Numbered from the stretch's first letter, positions 1-12,382 are shown. The stretch: 64,000 nucleotides of DNA from Tubiluchus corallicola (GCA_030141605.1 JAQGDQ010000333.1:186001-250000), one strand, 5' to 3'. Numbers and translations are program-made. The notes: generated by a model not told the origin, from the letters alone.

Positions 1-836
1 CGAAACTCGCAAAAGTTTTTGAGCTTAGGAAGATTTCTTTGGAAACAAAAATTAGAATATTCTCAGCCTTAGTTGAAATTATATTTCTGTACTTCTGAGC
101 TCTGAACATTAAAAAGCAAATCATAAAGCTGAAATCGATGTGTTTCAAAGGCGAAATTACAGAAACATTTTGGGTATCAGATGGCCAAAGAAAATCTCAA
201 ACAAAGTCTATATGAAAAAATAAAAGAAGAACCTTGGATAGGAAAAATAAAAAGACACCATTTAGGATGGGTTGGGCATATGCTTAGATTACTTGATGAT
301 ATTCCAGTGAAGATAGCTGTTCAACAAGCCATAGAGCCAGCTAAAAACCTGCAAGAGGACAAGTGTTAACATATTTAGATTTTGCACAGAAAGATTTAAA
401 CACTTCAGCATTGATCCTTAGAAATAAATGCACTTGGGGCATTGCTGCATGTTGTGTTTTGTTTCTCTTGTAAGTCTTGTAGAGAAAACCAGAAAACACG
501 TCGTCAAATTAAACTGGTTTATTATGCGAGAATTCTACAACACAAAAGTATGAAAAAATGTGATATATTTACAGTCAGTGATAATCTGGAAATGTGAAAG
601 TGAGAAAGCGTATCTGAGAATATGAGAGTAAACTTGAGTGGCCAGCTCCGCGTTATATATCAGTGCAATGAACAATCTAGAAACTACTACGCGCATCGCG
701 TATATAAAATTCTCGAATCTTCTACAAGGTAAGAAGATTGTTCTACTATACTATAGAATATTCCAGATCTCCACAACACTGCGAGTAGGAGTCCTGGCAT
801 AAGGAGGTGAACAGAATCATATCCCTGGACGTTTGA
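1..836 (+). mobile_element. RTE-like LINE, C-terminal fragment, interrupted by a solo LTR
   Basis: Translated pieces match the end of RTE-type reverse transcriptase proteins: KISLETKIRIFSALVEIIFL in one frame, then RHHLGWVGHMLRLLDDIPVK (about 256-315), then TYLDFAQKDLNTSA (from about 369) and ESWHKEVNRIISLDV (to about 831). Stops and frameshifts show it is dead. Bases 450-778 are a later insertion. A second copy of the same 3' end lies at 1993-2165 on the other strand. Confidence 0.72.
450..778. mobile_element. Solo LTR of an LTR retrotransposon, 329 bp
   Basis: The segment begins TGTTGTG and ends CACAACA, a perfect 7-bp terminal inverted repeat with the TG...CA ends typical of LTRs. It interrupts an RTE-like sequence that is continuous in the copy at 1993-2165. 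Flanks CTGCA (445-449) and CTGCG (779-783) match 4 of 5 bases as a target-site duplication. A TATA-like TTATATAT lies near 653. No internal retroviral-type genes are present. Confidence 0.72.
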
Positions 837-1740
837 TTCAGTGGATGCTGATTTAGTCACTAGTTGCAGCTAGTATTATACAAAGTTAATCCTAAATATA
901 TCTATGCCAGTACAATCTTATTTAATAATAACTTTGTTCTAGCATAAAAACAATAGTAGGTGCAAACTGCTTCGACTTTATATGATATTAAGATATTATA
1001 CTGATACATATTGACAGTGATTCCCCTTTGGAATTTTCTAGATTTATGATAATGTTCCGTTTCAATGTACAATTTATGAGACCAAGAAGTAGTTTTCCAT
1101 TTTATATTGGACTTTAAAAGTTATAGGTTGAAAAGTAGCTGATACTTGTATGTAAGTTTTAAAGCCAAAGTTGTGCAATTTTGGAAATTTGTCTTATATA
1201 ACCCAAAAGTCAGTTAATACTTATAAGCTTGAACATTCAAGGTTTGCTTCTAATATGACAGCAAATCTAAGTTTATTTTGTTAAGTATAGGTTACAAACG
1301 TTTGTGAACATAAAAGCCAAATAGTTGCTTTTTATTGCATTTCATAAGATAATATTATACAATTTTGAACAAGTTATGTATAATTATATTCATTAAAGAG
1401 AATGGCGACGTAAGGAAAACGTTATTGCAAGACATGCGCAAATAATAAAAGTGTTTTAGTTGATGTGCATTTTAGGATATCGCATATCATTTTTAGTAGG
1501 GACTGCTGTTAAGTTTACTGCATAAATCTTGATTTGCAATGTGCCAAAGTAAAGTCATAAATATAGAAAAAGTATCATCTTTAAACGTTGAGGTACGACT
1601 GTGATCGAAGTAGCAGTATATAACACACAAATCTAATCTGTCAAATTCCTTTAATTTTAAAAACACATACGTATATGGTGTATGTATATTGCACAATATT
1701 TATTATTTGTTATGTAAAGCTATTACTAGAAGAAAATTAT

Positions 1741-1785
1741 TCTTATTATTATTCTTATTGCTACTACTACTACTACTACTACTAC

Positions 1786-1861
<76 letters not shown>

Positions 1862-1950
1862 GTTATTATTATTATTATTATCATCATTATTATTATTATC
1901 ATTATCATAATCACTATCATCATCATCACCAATCTTAGTCATTATCACCA
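1741..1950. repeat. (TTA/TAC)n trinucleotide microsatellite
   Basis: About 200 bp of ACT, then ATT, then mixed ATC/ATT triplets. It directly adjoins the 3' end of the minus-strand RTE-like copy, so it probably grew from the short tandem tail of that LINE. Open frames over it are only poly-Tyr, poly-Leu, poly-Asn or poly-Ile. Confidence 0.95.
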
Positions 1951-1984
1951 TTATTTATTATTATTGTAGATTCATCATCATCAT

Positions 1985-2244
1985 CCAATAAATCATACGT
2001 CCAGGGACATGATTCTGCTCACCTCCCTATGCCAGGACTCCCTACTCGCTGTAATGTCCCAAGTGAATTTATTTCTAAGGATGAATGCTGAAGTGTTTAA
2101 ATCTTTCTGTGCAAAATCTAAATACGTTAAGAACGAGTCCGCGAGAGCACCATGCAGGGGGTGGCACATGAGGGGTGACGAATTTATATCATTTTTTTCT
2201 AACATGAAGGGCGACCCCCCAAAACCATGTAACCAAGATATCAC
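1985..2244 (-). mobile_element. RTE-like LINE, 3' end fragment
   Basis: The minus-strand frame reads LHGALADSFLTYLDFAQKDL and then ESWHREVSRIMSLDV, the same C-terminal residues as the + copy at 369-836 but uninterrupted. The stretch upstream of it (toward 2244) does not match the first copy. Confidence 0.68.
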
Positions 2245-2279
2245 ATCGATCGAGCTACTATTGGCAGAGAACTGACCAC

Positions 2280-4815
2280 ATCAAGAAATTGACCTCAAAA
2301 GAGGCAAAAAAATCGCTATTTTGGGAGGTTATTTTAACTTTTTCTCCTGTATAAACTATTATAGATGGGTCGATGTAAGTTGGCTGGTACATAGACCCAG
2401 ACATTGTCTTCTGATATCCTAACTTTTTCTGACATACTATTAGTAGTATCAGAGAACGGGATTTTTCAAATTCGGCTCTTTGTTAAGAGTCCAGGGAGAG
2501 GTTAAGTTGTAAGGCTCATAACTCGCCCACTGCGGGGCTACACAACTTCTGGTTTTCATGTATGTGTTAACCATCATCCTAACTAATAATATAAAAAAGA
2601 AAATTCGCTGGAGCCTGTTTCAGTATTTAGTACTGGCACTTTAAAATTTCACAAAAATCTGCAAAATTCGCCTTTTTTATTTTTTCAATATTTTTTCTAT
2701 CTATATGCTGGATTATAAGTGACAAATCTGTATTCTAAATTTCATGAAAACGCACGAGCTGAGACAATATCATGAATGACATTATATAGAGGGGCACTGT
2801 TAGAAAAAACTGCCATATCCACTTTTTTACTTTCCATAGTAATTCCGTCCATGTGTAAAAAGTAGACATACTTGGCTCTGGTCGTATATGACAGTAGACA
2901 ATTAGCCACGTTTAACCTGCATTTTCTGTGACTAGTGCTCTCATTTCCTAGTAGCAATAGATTCCTTTGCCATGGAAATTGCTAGAAATTTGCGAATTTC
3001 ATCTTAAATTGGTTTAGTTATGTCCGAATTTTCATATGAGTACAAATATGAATAATTGCCTCTTCTGATGGATTTCAGGACAGGACATCATGCATGCCCC
3101 TAGTACCGAGTCCGACCCTGATTCAGGGCATTCTCTACACACTGAATCGCTAATGGATACCAGGAAAGACTAAAAAATAAGCCCTCTAATAGAAAAGAAG
3201 TACCGATTGTTAAGATTGAGAGTCATTGCTAGCGAAAGAATCTGACAACATTCGGTATATACATATAAAATAGAAATCCATTAATTTTTTATACTTTTTA
3301 TATGAATAAGCTTCATGGCTATACATAGAAGATTATGAATATCAGTACAAAAATGAAAAACTACAAAACTCAGAGAGAATTAATTTCCCTAAGTCCAAAA
3401 TACTATTCCTATTGTAGCAGCATAATCCTATCACTGAAAAGTAGTACAAGTAATCAAAACCATAATATCTAAATAATAGAGAAAGAATTGTCGAAGCAGG
3501 TAGATTATCCCTAGAAGATAGATACAGAAATATAGACAAATATATATGGGGAAAGTGATAAAGCGAAAATCTTACAGTCAAAACATGAGACAATATAAGC
3601 GTATGGGCCGCTTCTAGGGGGATGGCGGTGATATTTAGCTCAGAAAATTGTTCTTCGCCCAAAATTTATTTGCGGCACAAAATCGATACTTCTGACAAAA
3701 AATACAAATAGTGCGATTGAATGATTGCGCTAAAGGCACAAAAATTTTCGATGTTTTACAGTCAAAAAATCACCGGACACATGATGTTTTGGGGGAAGTC
3801 TGTCCCATATTTTTTGGGCATTCGCTCAGATTTAGGGCAATTATCTTTGTGTCCTGGCTTGTACGCCTATGTAAGACAATGAATAATAACTAGGTAATAA
3901 CTTGTACATAACATTTACAAAGCATAGAAAATAAACAGTACATAAAACATTTTCCAGTCCTTGCAAGAAGCAATTTCCATTCCGTAGATATTTCATTTGT
4001 TTGAAGATGGAAGCGCTCTAAATGCAGTCCAGGGTCTTTAATACAGGCTAATAGATTCACAATATTCGTTTCGTGCGGATAACGAGCCACAATACCGCAT
4101 TTAACGCTGGTAAACAGCCCAGAAAACGAACATTTTAGTTCAGCAGTGGCCGCCATCTTGAATGATGGCGTCCAATCCTGTCGGTAGTTTAACCAATGTG
4201 CTGGCCAGTCCCCTAGTTGCCGAAAATGAATATTTATGACGTTTTGAAGTATTTTGACAAGATTTGACAACTCATGTTTACCTACACGAAGCTTTTTTTT
4301 GAACGTTGTTACCCATATTTTCACCCTGATATATGCCTCCTTCAGGTGTCATTTACAATAGGATGGAAATTCGCTCCATCGAAATTGCCACTGCAGCCTA
4401 GTGGGATGGGATGCTCTATTCACATACATATCGATATTTTTGTTCCCGCTCCCGCAGTGGGTGAGATATAAGACTTTAAAATGACTGAGTATTTGCATCT
4501 TCTGCGTAATGTGAGCTTAAAGACCCACAGTAGAGCCGAAAGAGGGAGGTTTGGGACAAAAGTAAAAAAGTCATTTTGGAGAAGATAACAAGATACAATA
4601 CTATGCCGAGTCAGATCTATTCAAACTCAGTGGTTGCTGCATGGCTAATCCTTCAAATATAGGCAAAAAATAGAGAAAAATAGGTACTTTTTTCATGAAA
4701 ATCGGCCTATGCTGTACCTTTGCTACAATGAGGAGTTGGACCAAACGGATTCACATAGTGAATGCTAGTGACTAGTGGACCTCATACCCGAACTTTGGTC
4801 CGAATCGGTTACCTA
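2280..4815. other. Unrecognised AT-rich intergenic DNA
   Basis: No gene recognised. A minus-strand open frame at 3890-4324 (144 codons) has no domain I can name and shows no splice or codon support, so I do not call it a gene. Scattered GC-richer patches suggest decayed repeats. Confidence 0.5.
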
Positions 4816-4824
4816 GCCTTGTGC

Positions 4825-4885
4825 CGGAATTTTTCGATTTTGCATGGTCTTCTCGCGGACGCGTTCTTAACATTTATCCTCCTGC
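4825..4885 (+). mobile_element. Short RTE-like LINE fragment
   Basis: The sequence GCATGG...TCTCGCGGAC...GTTCTTAAC matches the reverse complement of 2116-2163. In frame it reads LHGLLADAFLTF against LHGALADSFLTY of the other copy. Confidence 0.55.
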
Positions 4886-5559
4886 AGGTTTTTTAGCTGG
4901 TTCTATGGCTTGTTGGTATTATATCTATGGTACACATACAGGTGTGGCCTTGTGTGCATTTTCGTTCTTTATTGGAAAAGCAGAGGGTGCTCACAGCCTT
5001 CCACTGCTTTATCAAAAATGGAGAAGTTGCTATGCAAAACAAAATATTTGTGAATCCATTGATCATAATTTTTAACGATGTTGTTGTCTGATTAGTATTG
5101 TTGCTTGTAAGTATTTCTGCAACACTTAGAGAAATGTAAATATGTTATCAAAAAGGAGGAGTTGAAATGATACATTAAGTGGAAAAGTATGATTTATATA
5201 AATTATTAGTTATATTACATGCTGTAGCACTACCGCCGTACCGGTATTCCATATTAATAATATCCGAGGCTTGTTAAGGCTTGAGGTCGATCCATGGATC
5301 ACCTATAATGCCTGTTCTCTACTGGCATTAGTGTGTGTGTGTATGGTACAAGAAACTTTTTTGATTTCACTCATACTCTAAATTTCGTTTAAATTCGTTT
5401 ATTGATTTAGATGCTGTAGTTGCTGCTTAGACCGTTCCAACTGTTTACTACTCGGTTGCTGAATTTCCTTACATCCAATCTGGTTCTGGGTTTATAAGGA
5501 TGACCTCCTGTAAATGCTGAATTCCTTGAAAGGAAAGATGACTCGTCCAAAACATCAGT

Positions 5560-6055
5560 TTTATTGATGATTCTAAAAACCTGAATGATGTCACTTCATT
5601 GGAGTCTGTATTATAAAGATGGAATGCTTAATTTTCTTAGTTTTTCTGTGTAATTCAAGTCACTAACTGCTGGAACCAGCTTGGTAGCCTAGTTGAGTTG
5701 AACATCTCCTATAAAACTTGGTCCCCAAACAACATTTGCATATTCCAGGTGTGGTCTAATAGGGGTTTTGATTATCTGAACAAACATTGTTTATGTATGT
5801 AAATTTATGTTTGATGGCTCCAAGAATTTTATTGGCTTTATTTATCAGAGAGCTTGTATGATTGTGAAACTTAGGTCCTCATCAATTAGCACACCCAAAT
5901 CTTTTTCACAGTTTGTGATAACTAATGATTTTATTATGCCTTCATTGTCTTGCATGGAATAAGTGTATTTCAGATTATTATAACCCATATGGAGAAATTT
6001 ACATTTCTATGTATTGAATTTTAATTGCCAAATCGTAGACCAATCAACGAGAATG
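5560..6055 (-). pseudogene. LINE RT C-terminal region
   Basis: With frameshifts the minus strand reads WQLKFN, NCEKDLGVLIDEDLSF, PIRPHLEYANVVWGPSFIGD and ATKLVPAVSDLNYTEKLRKL, all typical of the thumb and C-terminal part of CR1/L2 polymerases. It continues directly from the RT once the 6060-6599 insert is removed. Confidence 0.78.
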
Positions 6056-6059
6056 TTAA

Positions 6060-6599
6060 ATGAAAACCGGACGATTATGTAAACATTAGTTTAGAATAAA
6101 GTATGCTCTAAAATATTGAAAACTACAATAGCTTTTTTTAAATCAAAGCTTAGATTAAATAATAATTACCTCGGATACTCAAATTTCGTTAAACTTTCAA
6201 AGCTTCGCGCAGCTCCGTGAATCTACTAAGATTGGCACCTTTATGCCACATTCGCGTGGCTGACAAATAGAAGGCGGTAATGTGATCACCACGATCATGA
6301 ACTGCAGCGTTAGTTTCTGACGTCATATGGTGTAGAGCCCATTTTCGTGACATCACCCGTTTAAGCAGTAACACTTAAGAAATGTGCTTGACGCTTAAAG
6401 AAAGATGCCTGCCATTGCACAAACTGTGGTTAGTTTCTGACGTAAGCAATAGCTGTGTTCGGTTGCCGTTAATCGACTTTCTAAGCTAATTATTCAAATA
6501 TTAGAAAAAATATTATGCCAACTTTTATAGGCAAGAAAATGTCTACTTTGCACAGTAAATTAAAATGAGATTGAGTCTAAACAATCGTCCGGTTTTCCT
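6060..6599. mobile_element. 540-bp TTAA-flanked non-autonomous DNA transposon
   Basis: Begins ATGAAAACCGGACGATT and ends with its near-perfect inverse AATCGTCCGGTTTTCCT (15-16 of 17 bases). TTAA flanks both ends (6056-6059 and 6600-6603). It sits inside the LINE polymerase, so it inserted later. TTAA targets suggest piggyBac-like mobilisation, though the ends do not start with CCC. No transposase frame. Confidence 0.75.
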
Positions 6600-6603
6600 T
6601 TAA

Positions 6604-7301
6604 TGTTCAGTTGAAATTGAACCATTGACTGATCACTGTTTGGTGTGCTATACATTTTTGTATAATCTGCAAAAAGCTTTACAGTCGCAGATATTTGATC
6701 TTGCAGGTTATTAATGAACAGAATAAAAAGGCATGGACCAATTACACTGCCTTGTGGGATACCACTTAGAACATCTCGAAAATTTGACTCACTACCATTG
6801 ACCATGACTTTTTGCCTTCTATTACACAGAAATTCTTCTATCCAACATAATACTTATACCACCTATTCCATAAGCTCTTAGCTTAATAAGTAATCTCTGA
6901 TGTGGTACACTGTCAAAAGCTTTTTGAAAGTCCAGATAAACACAATCAACAGGATGTCCATTGTCAAGTATATGCTTCCAGTCTTCTAAAACCTCCAGCA
7001 ACTGAGACACACAAGATTTACCAGAAGAGAACCCATGTTGTTGGGCATTGAACAAATTATTGGATTCCATATGGTTGACTACAGCATCGAGTATAAATGA
7101 CTCAAAGACTTTTATGAGTACCGATGTTAAGCTTATTGGTCTGTAATTTGTGACTGAATTCTTGCTACCTTTTTTATGCAGAAGTTTCACTACTGCATCT
7201 TTCCAAAGTTGAGGCAGGTACAACTCGTTCAAGGATTTGTCATAAAAGATGACAAGTGGAACAGCCAACTCCTTGGCAATTTCTTTAAGTATTTTTGACA
7301 A
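6604..7301 (-). pseudogene. LINE reverse transcriptase, frameshifted, catalytic Asp lost
   Basis: Two overlapping frames cover the RT palm. 7301-6822 has VTNYRPISLTSVLIKVFES, HGFSSGKSCVSQLLE and motif A YLDFQKAFDSVPH. 6805-6604 has motif B SGIPQGSVIGPCLFILF and motif C as FADYTKMY, where FADD is expected, so one catalytic aspartate is lost. A frameshift lies at about 6815. Confidence 0.85.
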
Positions 7302-8183
7302 AATCTGTCTGGACCAGGTGCCTTAGCTATTTTTTGCTTTTCCAGTTTCTTCATAACCATTTCTTCAAAAAATTTCCACTGTAAGGAACCTAGCTGTCAC
7401 TTCTCGATCACTTAGTGTTAGAATGTTACTTAAATTCTCCTGTGTAAAAACACTGGCAAAGTATGAGTTAAAGATCTCAGCCCTTTCTTTATCATCAGAG
7501 ATTTCATCATTTTCCTGTACAATGACACTATTTTGCTAACTGTCTTGTTTTTGCTTCTTATGTAACTCCAGAAACCTTTAGGATTTGTTTTCAAATTTTT
7601 ATCAAACCTTTCTCAAAATTTTTCACAAATTTACGAGTGAGGTTCCTGAGCACATTTTTTTCTTGAACGTACAATCTATAATCATTTATACTCTTAGATA
7701 TTGAATAAAGCTTCCACAGGTGATTTTTCTTCTTTACCTGCTTCATTGCTACTTTGTTCATCCAAATATTCCTTCTGACTTCAGAATTTCTTTTCAGTGG
7801 TACATTACTTTTAATTGAATTTTCTAAGATAGTGTTGATAGCAACAAAAGATGCTTCAGCTTTTTTATTCTGTAGTTCAGCAACCCAATCAATGTTTGTA
7901 ACATTGCTTCTGATATTGCTGTAATTTACTTTGTTGAGATCTAATTAAGGTATAGCACAATTAGTAGTATCCTCATAACATGGAATTTGCATGTATATGA
8001 TCACTATTACCTATTGGAGGATGACTTTTAATATCATTTACAAGATTTTTCTCATTCGTTAAGACCAAATCCAAAATATGGGACTCTTCCCCAGAGCGAA
8101 GCCTTGTTGCAAAAAAAATACATGCTGAAAAAAGAAGTAGTCTTTGAAACATTCCAGAAATTCTTATTCATAGTTAACCCTAC

Positions 8184-8429
8184 TTACCAAGTAACCCAGT
8201 TAACCTTAAGTAAATTAAAATCTCCCATTAGCAATTTGTGTGAAAACCATTCAAGCTGCACTCCATCAATAGATTTTGCATGGCAGTATTGTTTACATGA
8301 CTGTTTGAAGCGCTTCTGTATAGATTCAATCAATAGTTTGTCTTTGCCTTTAAGGTTCAAACTAATCCACACATGATCAGGCACATCAATCAAGTCATCA
8401 AAAGAAGCATCAATATTCAAGAGAAGCAT
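8184..8429 (-). pseudogene. LINE endonuclease fragment
   Basis: Reads DHVWISLNLKGKDKLLI and SHKLLMGDFNL. The second is the MGDFN motif of APE-type LINE endonucleases. Other expected motifs are not in frame. Confidence 0.7.
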
Positions 8430-8484
8430 TTAAAGTGCTTTTCACATAAATACCATACCATGAAATTTGAAAAATATCATACCT

Positions 8485-8967
8485 TCAATCTGAAAAACAC
8501 ACTGTTGACTTCATAACTACTTCTTCTATATTGCTTATGGAAGCAGCTTCTTTAGTTGACTGGTATGAGTTTTCAACTTGGCTGAACTTATTGGTTAATT
8601 CTGCTAAAGAAACTTTAACATCGTGCACACTACTAGCTAAGTTCGCTACGTCAGTTTTGTCTGCTTTTTCAACCAACAAACTGTTGCACTCATGAACTCT
8701 CTGTTCAATTTTCTTGACATTAGCCTGTAACTTAATGATGTCTTTTTTTAGCTCCACAGCCGCACCATTGCAATTTTTACAGTACCAATGCAGGTTGTTC
8801 TCATGTATCTTTGAAACTTCATACATCGCAGCACTTACATTACCACATTTAATGTGGTACCAATTGCAACATACTTTGCAGCACATCGCAGGATGAGCTT
8901 GAAGAACTGTTAATAAACATGATGGGCAAACAGCAGAATTGTCACTGTTGGAAATGTTAAGACTCAT
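8485..8967 (-). pseudogene. LINE ORF1 with PHD-type zinc finger and coiled coil
   Basis: A 160-residue frame. Residues 14-66 hold the zinc ligands CPSC, CCKVCC, H38, C41 and CKNC at 63-66, a C4HC3 PHD finger. Residues of about 75-145 are rich in heptad-like Leu/Val with Lys and Glu and look like a coiled coil (VKKIEQRVHECNSLLVEKAD). This is the ORF1 type of many CR1/L2-clade LINEs of invertebrates, thought to bind nucleic acid or chromatin. It ends where the endonuclease reading begins, so it may be truncated. Confidence 0.75.
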
Positions 8968-8999
8968 ATGACTAACCTCCTCTTTTTCAAATCAGCTTT

Positions 9000-9550
9000 A
9001 CCTTTAGAAATGCTATTTGACCTCATCTCTCTACGAATGCTTGACATATTGATACTAGCGTTCATAATAATTATTGTAACTCAAGTGAAAAGAAACACAC
9101 ACTGAAATTTGTAAGGCACCATTTTGGTTTCAAATAAATCAGCAAAATGTATGCACTATATGTCAGCAGAGAACTCAGCATGTGTGGGTGATTAATTAGA
9201 TGAACTTGAAATTACTTAAAACATATATATTCTGAAGTGATACAACTTTTCACGAACAATTTTCCCACTTTCTCAATAATTTTAGACAGTCAACAAAATC
9301 TGCATCCACCATGTCCGCTTGCATGTATTTGTGCTCTACTAAGTAGTGCCTTTTTCTAGGCATACTAGGCGCTTAGCCATTAATGCTTACAGGGTGGCGC
9401 TATATTCAGATTTTTGTCCATGTTTTTACATCTCTATAGTTCTGGTTTGTTGAAAAAAAAACGCAAGGTGATTTACAAATATAGTTCATTTGCTGCCGTG
9501 CTTGGTGCGTTACCATGTTGAAACTAGGATTTTTATGTTTTTTATCTTCA
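9000..9550. other. Intergenic sequence, nothing recognised
   Basis: AT-rich sequence between two LINE remnants. A patch near 9390-9480 is less AT-rich. No gene or repeat identified. Confidence 0.4.
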
Positions 9551-9559
9551 ATTCAAATT

Positions 9560-10680
9560 GAATCTGAATTTTAATGTAAATAATGTAGTATCCTTTAGGA
9601 ATATTACTGCATTGGGCGTAATAGGCAACGAAATAACATTGCCTTTGTGTACATTTATATGATTTCTGCCCAATGTCTGGTCAAACTCTTGTTCAGTTCT
9701 GTGCCTGAACCTTTTTATATCATTGTACTTGTATTGTGCTCTAAGCTTTATTTTGTGAGAAACAACATATGAAGATTATTCCACTGGGTTACTGAACGTA
9801 GTGGAAATGAATATATTTCCCTATATTGATATATTCATGATGGTATAAGACTTGTTGAACCTTGCATAAACATTGTTCTGCACGTCACTATTTTTTTTGA
9901 GCTTGGCCATTCCAGAGAGTCTTACATGCATGTTATGTTAGTATCTCTATGATATTACATTACGTACAAATTTTTTTGATCTGTGCTGCAGAACTTTGCA
10001 AGTTCTGAAATGTTACTGGTTGTGTACAGGTCCCGTACTATGTCTGCAAAGAATTTATGTGTTCATGCCTTTCATTGGTATTTTGTGAATATGTGAACTC
10101 CATTTGAAGTCTTTTGAGATTTTGACACCTAAAAATTCCATCAGTGAAGCGATGCCACACTTGTCAACGTTAAAATGCATTAGCCAATCTTGCTCCAATT
10201 TATCATTATCTTAATGTGTCCAAGTCTTTTTTGTAGAGTAAAGCGGCCATTATTAGATTTGATAGGTTGATGCTAAATACAGTCGTCAGCAAAAAGCCAA
10301 ACCAAAGATGAGACTTTTACAGCCTGATAATTTATGAATATTTAAAACAACATGAAAAATAAATAATAATAAATTACATTAAATGTTTGGAGCAGGTTCC
10401 ATGAGCAACGTCTTTCATGAGCAACAGTGCCAAGGCCATTGCTAAATCCATGACAGATGCTAAGTCATGATCTAATATGATAATATACTGTGTGTTCCAG
10501 AACCTTGCTGGTAATGCATGTTAAGGAAACTAGTCTGCTTCTATCTGATTTTTTTTTATATATGTGGGCTATTAAGGCATGTTTCAGAGACAATTCCAGA
10601 CTCTGATGATTTTTAAAAAAATTTAGCTACTATAGGAGCAGTTTATACACTTTTTTAAAAGCCTTTCCCAAACATTAGCA
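9560..10680 (-). mobile_element. Decayed LINE reverse transcriptase remnant
   Basis: Minus-strand pieces in several frames: SKVLEHTVYHHI-like text near 10490, an RT motif C-like string near 10280 (kin to ADDCI), TLQKRLGHIK near 10230, then LMEFLGVKISKDFKWSSHIH near 10145-10080. The central palm is deleted. The order fits a non-LTR polymerase on the minus strand. Confidence 0.6.
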
Positions 10681-11437
10681 GGCTCGCTGTGAAAAATAAA
10701 TTTTGTTTTACCTCATGAGCTCAAAAATGTCAGTAGGGATGGAGGAAAAATATTCAAAGCTTTTGGGAATGTTTAAAGGTGAATTGTGGAATATTTAAAT
10801 TCAGTTGAAATTGAAGCTTTTGTATTTTTCAATGGTTATCAGTAATGTTTTAATTTTTTCGATGCACATTTCTTAAAATTTTGTTTTTTAGTTTTTTGTT
10901 TCATATTGCTAAGTCATTGTATAATTATCCATTATCATATAGTTTCTTTTTTGTATGGTATGAAACGTGTGTTCAGATAATTATGGCATATGGCAACACC
11001 ACTCAGCTGTTAATATGATAATTTGGCAGAAAATATGATAAATATAGATATAAAATCTCTTGTACGATAAACAGCGTCATACAAAATGGCCACCTTGTCT
11101 GAGGAAAACATGACTGCACCCCTGCTGAAACAACAATGTTATAATAATTATTGCAATTATTTAATTTAAAAAAATACGCTTTTATATGACTGCACCAGGC
11201 AAGTATATGATATTACAAAAAAATTATAAAATTCCTGGCCAGGTGTGTAGTAGAAAAAAATTATCTGGGTGATTGGGTGGAAACAGGAGTATTTTTATTG
11301 TCGGCTTCATTCACCAAAGCTTTATTAATTTTCAAGTGCTTTATAGTTTTTTAACTCCAGGTATGCTAATGTGAATGCTACTAACATCCGGGCTTGGGTC
11401 GTCATCTAACAAAGTTAATGTCGTTCTTAGAGATTTA

Positions 11438-11770
11438 GTGGCAAGCCATGCAGGTGCAAACTAGTGTCTGGATTTTATTCATTGTAGATGTAGTGTTCAT
11501 TCAGACTAGAACAAGGAATATTAAGGAGTTTCAGTAGCATGAGTGCACTGAAGTTGGCTGCATATTAATAAGGTTTAACATCTTTCTTGGGGAGCATGTG
11601 GTGGCAAGCTATGTAGGTGTAAGCTGGTGACTTGATTTTGTGCATTGTAGATGTAGCATCCACTCAGATGTACATAAAGAATCTTAGACTGTTTTCAAGA
11701 CATACTTTAAGCAATAGGAGTGCACTGAAAGCAGTCAAGGCACCTTTTCATCAACCAAACCCAAGCTGAT
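11438..11770. repeat. Two diverged tandem copies, about 163-bp period
   Basis: GTGGCAAGCCATGCAGGTG at 11438 recurs as GTGGCAAGCTATGTAGGTG at 11601. Later blocks (CATTGTAGATGTAG, GAGTGCACTGAA) follow in the same order in both. Confidence 0.7.
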
Positions 11771-12382
11771 TTTTTATGCTTGAGTGCCACTGAACTGTAG
11801 CTCAACCGAGTTATCAGACGTAGCACCGAACCAAATACAGAATAAAATGTGAAGTTAAAATTGAACATCAGACCAATGCCAAATTTGTTACGAAATGATA
11901 CGGAATGTTACCGAATTTGTTACCAAAATTGAACCGAGTTTTCTTGAAATTTCAATTGAAAGGAATGGTAATTTGTAATGTTTAAATTGTTTTAAATTAG
12001 TGGTGTAAAATTTTCTTATTACTAAATCTGTGTTTTATTTAATGGTTATGTTTTAAAATATTAGGTATTTTGAAAGCAGCCCTAATTATTTCAAAAGCAT
12101 TCAAACTATTTTGTTATTGCAATCAGAATGTCATTATGTCTGTTGTAGACAATGAGGCACTAAATAAAGATTGAGACCTGTCTGAAGCTTGAACAAGATA
12201 TTTTTTGCTTCAAAGCTTTTAAAGCCTTATAAATCTGGCATGCTGTAGTCAGTATAGCTGTCTAACTGCCTTTTTCTACTCCGGAACTCGGACGCCAAAT
12301 CCGATTTTTTGGATCCGCCCCAGTTTTACTTTAACTGCTTTCAATTAGATTCGGGTTCAGGAAAAAAATTTGAAGCATCTTC

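Larger units (their letters stand above)
5450..8970 (-). mobile_element. CR1/L2-like non-LTR retrotransposon, decayed
   Basis: Read on the minus strand the parts come in the normal order: PHD-finger ORF1 (8967-8485), endonuclease pieces (about 8429-8184), reverse transcriptase (7301-6604), then the C-terminal region (about 6055-5560) with EKDLGVLIDEDLSF and RPHLEYANVVWGP. Frameshifts, stops and a 540-bp insertion at 6060-6599 make it inactive. The N-terminal part of the endonuclease is missing or scrambled near 8430-8485. Confidence 0.85.

Noticed and set aside
181-369. 62-codon frame as a host gene
   Set aside because: HLGWVGHMLRLLDD is typical of RTE-like LINE C-termini and continues in other frames.
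1675-1951. Open frames of poly-Tyr, poly-Leu, poly-Asn and poly-Ile
   Set aside because: They are readings of the TTA microsatellite in different frames, with no independent coding evidence.
3890-4324. 144-codon minus-strand frame as a gene
   Set aside because: No recognisable domain, no splice signals examined that extend it, and surrounded by decayed repeats.
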